Below, in pieces: positions 61,669 to 64,000 of a DNA stretch of 64,000 nucleotides (its first letter is position 1; every line of letters starts with the position of its first letter). The stretch is from Tritrichomonas musculus. Taxonomy: Eukaryota > Parabasalia > Tritrichomonadida > Tritrichomonadidae. A program made the translations under genes and the position numbers. The DNA lies in assembly GCA_039105265.1 (NCBI GenBank), contig JAPFFF010000029.1, forward strand, positions 1,178,001-1,242,000, read 5' to 3'. The notes beneath the pieces were generated by a model that was not told the DNA's origin, did not search any database, and was given only the letters and a program-made list of their open reading frames with translations.

Positions 61669-64000
61669 ATGAATAAAGAACACACATATTCTTTATTCCA
61701 GCAAAATTCAACAAAACAATCAGTGGAATCCGAATCAATTGAATCAATAAAAAGACTTGAAAGTTCAGTTTTCAATAATTTTTCAGCTCGGAGAAATGCT
61801 GCTAGAATTGATCATTATTTTGTAAAACTCCATTCATTCCGATTTAAATTATTCATTTATATTATTTCCGCAATACTAGCTATTTTTGTGGTTGTTGCCG
61901 CTTCAGTTTCAACAAATCAATTATACATTGGATTTATTAACACCAACTCAATTGCAATGATGGATATAATACACAAAAAAATATCAACGACGATTAATTC
62001 ATGCCTTTTTGAGCCACATTTTTTTTCAAATATTTTTTGTGATTTATTTAAAAAACCAGAATTCTTAGTTCCAAATGGCGAAAATGCTAAAAATATTACT
62101 CAAATGATGTATAAAGCAAATTTAGCTGGCTCAGGCTATATCATTCTTTGGGAAATTGGCTTACCATGGGGGGAAGCAATATCATTAGAAACATCATCCA
62201 AAAATAATTATTTAATTCATGCTAATACAACATATGACGAGCCAGGTATTCTTCAATATTGGCCTACCGATTCACAATGTCAAAATCAATCTTATCCTGA
62301 AGAAGACGGAATCCCTATTTTAAATAACTACAATTGCACCACTCGTGATTGGTATGAAGCTGGTATTAGAGCCGAAGGTTCCACTTGGACCAACATTTAC
62401 GAAGGAGTTGGTTCACATGGCCAAATCTTACTTGTATCATCAGTCAAACCTTCAATATCTAAGGATTCACAAAATAAATCCACTATTACAACCGTCATTT
62501 CTAATTCAATTGACCTAAAAATAGCACAAGAGTTCATTATATCTCAACAACCATCAAATAATTCCAGATTAGCTCTTACAACTTCATCAGGTACGGTTTT
62601 AGCAATGACAGGTGACGACAAACTAACCACAGATGAATTTACCGATTTGATTGTCACCAAACAACTCGAAGAAATCGAAGATTACATTTGGCGTTGCGTT
62701 ACAAGTCATTCAAACTATCTTGATGATGCTGACAATCAATCTCAATGCATGGTGAATGGTAAAATAAAACAATTCCACCTATCGAAAGAAATAATTGAAT
62801 CTGCACCAGGCGTTGAATGGGTACTTTGGTCAGTTCTCAGCATTGATGATTTTGTTGGAAATGTTGCAGTTGAGTTCAGGAGCATATTAATTGTTACTTT
62901 AGTAATTGTAATTTGTTTATGGATCTTCCTCAATCTTGGATCAATTTTATTAACAGCCTATATTGAATCAATGCAAAATAGGATTCTCAGTAACCAAGAT
63001 AATTTTCTTGACTCTAAAGAGAGCAGAAGGCATGTAAAGCCAATTGGTGTAATTTTTGCCATTCAAGAACTACAAAGTCTCATTGCCAACAACACTGAGA
63101 ACCAAGTTATTACGTCTGAAATCACCGAAGTAATAGAAGAGCTACAATCTCCCTATCACGAGCTTCTCTACAACAAAGATGATGTATATAATATGATCAA
63201 CAATCCCGAAGTGAAGAATGCGCTAGTTGGTCTTTATGGAGTTCCTCCCACGTCATCTGGAATATCGACTTCTGCGTTCAATTCGAAGAACGACAAACCG
63301 ACTTCCTCAGTGAAGTTCAATTTGAATACCCATTCAAATTTGAATAGAAATGAGAATATTGACGCAAACTCGTTCTCGAATTCTGATTCAGAAAACGCTT
63401 CATTGGGAACTCAAAATAACGGCTTCCACGACGGTTACAGAAGACAACTCGACCCAACAAAACGAATCTGCCAGCTTCAAATCACGCCGCAAATGATGAA
63501 GAATCGAATCCTCATGATTTTTCTTCAGTACAACTCACGATGCCGGATGTTTATGAATGACGACTTCCACATCATCATCGAGGCCACAATCAAGGAGATT
63601 GGCGATCCAATTGACAAGCTAGCGGCCGATAGCATCGACTTTTTGCATACTTTATGCCGAAAGTTCGATTACATTTTGAATGACCCTGATTTTGAGCTTG
63701 CTTTGATCATAACCGCTTTGATATGGCACATGCACATGAAGGATCGAAATGAAGAAGGAATTGACAGAATTAATCGTTATTTCGTGACCTCTCAAAAAGT
63801 CAAGGATTTGAAAGCAACGGCTAGAAACTTTTTGTTAACATTGTTTCCAAAAAGAATCGGAAATGACGAATATAATCAACGCTGGGATTCCTTCTGTTCT
63901 TGCGTTCTCGCTTTGGTTGAGACATCTACAATCTCCCTCCATTGCACTGTCATATCACAATTCATGCTGATGTCAAAATGGGTCACTGAAAGAGGGGGGT
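61669..64000 (+). CDS. Two-pass membrane receptor with extracellular Cache domain (partial)
   Basis: Open from ATG 61669 (MNKEHTYSLFQQNSTKQSVE) to the right edge, about 777 residues. A short cytosolic N-terminus precedes membrane helix 1 LFIYIISAILAIFVVVAASV (about 65-84). The extracellular part (85 to about 405) contains a dCache signature: YNCTTRDWYEAGIRAEGSTW with TNIYEGVG and LLVSSVKPS, i.e. 'RdWY..a.....W..pY.......v.s...P'. Helix 2 is SILIVTLVIVICLWIFLNLG. The cytosolic side has a helical linker, a Ser/Asn-rich stretch and then ICQLQITPQMMKNRILMIFL and LALIITALIWHMHMKDRNEE. The last two recall cyclic-nucleotide phosphodiesterase or cyclase-linked receptors, but the HD-type metal motif is not clear. 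The C-terminal output domain lies outside. Confidence 0.8.
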   Translation, partial: MNKEHTYSLFQQNSTKQSVESESIESIKRLESSVFNNFSARRNAARIDHYFVKLHSFRFKLFIYIISAILAIFVVVAASVSTNQLYIGFINTNSIAMMDIIHKKISTTINSCLFEPHFFSNIFCDLFKKPEFLVPNGENAKNITQMMYKANLAGSGYIILWEIGLPWGEAISLETSSKNNYLIHANTTYDEPGILQYWPTDSQCQNQSYPEEDGIPILNNYNCTTRDWYEAGIRAEGSTWTNIYEGVGSHGQILLVSSVKPSISKDSQNKSTITTVISNSIDLKIAQEFIISQQPSNNSRLALTTSSGTVLAMTGDDKLTTDEFTDLIVTKQLEEIEDYIWRCVTSHSNYLDDADNQSQCMVNGKIKQFHLSKEIIESAPGVEWVLWSVLSIDDFVGNVAVEFRSILIVTLVIVICLWIFLNLGSILLTAYIESMQNRILSNQDNFLDSKESRRHVKPIGVIFAIQELQSLIANNTENQVITSEITEVIEELQSPYHELLYNKDDVYNMINNPEVKNALVGLYGVPPTSSGISTSAFNSKNDKPTSSVKFNLNTHSNLNRNENIDANSFSNSDSENASLGTQNNGFHDGYRRQLDPTKRICQLQITPQMMKNRILMIFLQYNSRCRMFMNDDFHIIIEATIKEIGDPIDKLAADSIDFLHTLCRKFDYILNDPDFELALIITALIWHMHMKDRNEEGIDRINRYFVTSQKVKDLKATARNFLLTLFPKRIGNDEYNQRWDSFCSCVLALVETSTISLHCTVISQFMLMSKWVTERGG

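Overview
This is 64 kb of very AT-rich nuclear DNA from a flagellated protist, most likely a parabasalid (trichomonad). Four observations support this. A PH-domain AGC kinase carries a 46-nt intron with the trichomonad signals GTATGT and ACTAACACATAG. An NFU scaffold protein has a short N-terminus like a hydrogenosomal presequence. There are BTB/DUF3447-type ankyrin proteins of the kind expanded in trichomonads, and a large coiled-coil protein of a type common there. The base composition looks closer to Tritrichomonas than to Trichomonas vaginalis, but I did not count GC and cannot name a species. Genes are mostly intronless, lie on both strands, and often have very short 5' regions.

Layout. 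1-4.4 kb (minus): N-terminal tail of an axonemal dynein heavy chain running off the left edge, kinetochore NUF2, and a helical protein resembling FHIP/FAM160. 4.6-9.3 kb: two divergent ankyrin genes. The plus-strand one ends in five 30-codon ankyrin units separated by non-coding spacers, the most unusual structure in the window. 9.5-20.4 kb: two copies of one TIR transposon family with perfect 8-bp target duplications, a LMW tyrosine phosphatase, a coiled-coil protein, NFU, a repeat-rich AT tract, a USP-type deubiquitinase homologue that has lost its catalytic Cys and His, and a small TPR protein. 20.9-27.2 kb: MOB, two unknown genes and about 4 kb of gene-free AT-rich DNA. 28.9-37.9 kb: VPS15 with a roughly 400-residue Lys/Asp/Glu/His repeat insertion, UDP-glucose dehydrogenase, a Rab, and tRNA-Gly(TCC). 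38.0-45.8 kb: an MPPED-type phosphoesterase, a degraded segment bounded by inverted repeats, and a type I membrane protein. 47.1-53.6 kb: an RRM/RD/proline-rich RNA-binding protein, a small coiled coil, an ANTH adaptor, a 228-bp TTAA MITE, TRIP13/PCH2, and a GC-rich foldback. 53.7-64 kb: a Golgi-type glycosyltransferase, a 987-residue coiled coil, a PH-AGC kinase, a second Rab, and a Cache-domain two-pass receptor running off the right edge.

Functionally the window is a mixture. Membrane traffic is represented by VPS15, two Rabs and ANTH; mitosis, meiosis and motility by NUF2, TRIP13, MOB and dynein; signalling by the AGC kinase, the Cache receptor and the phosphatases. No operon-like logic is visible. 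All names are by eye from motifs; no database search was run.
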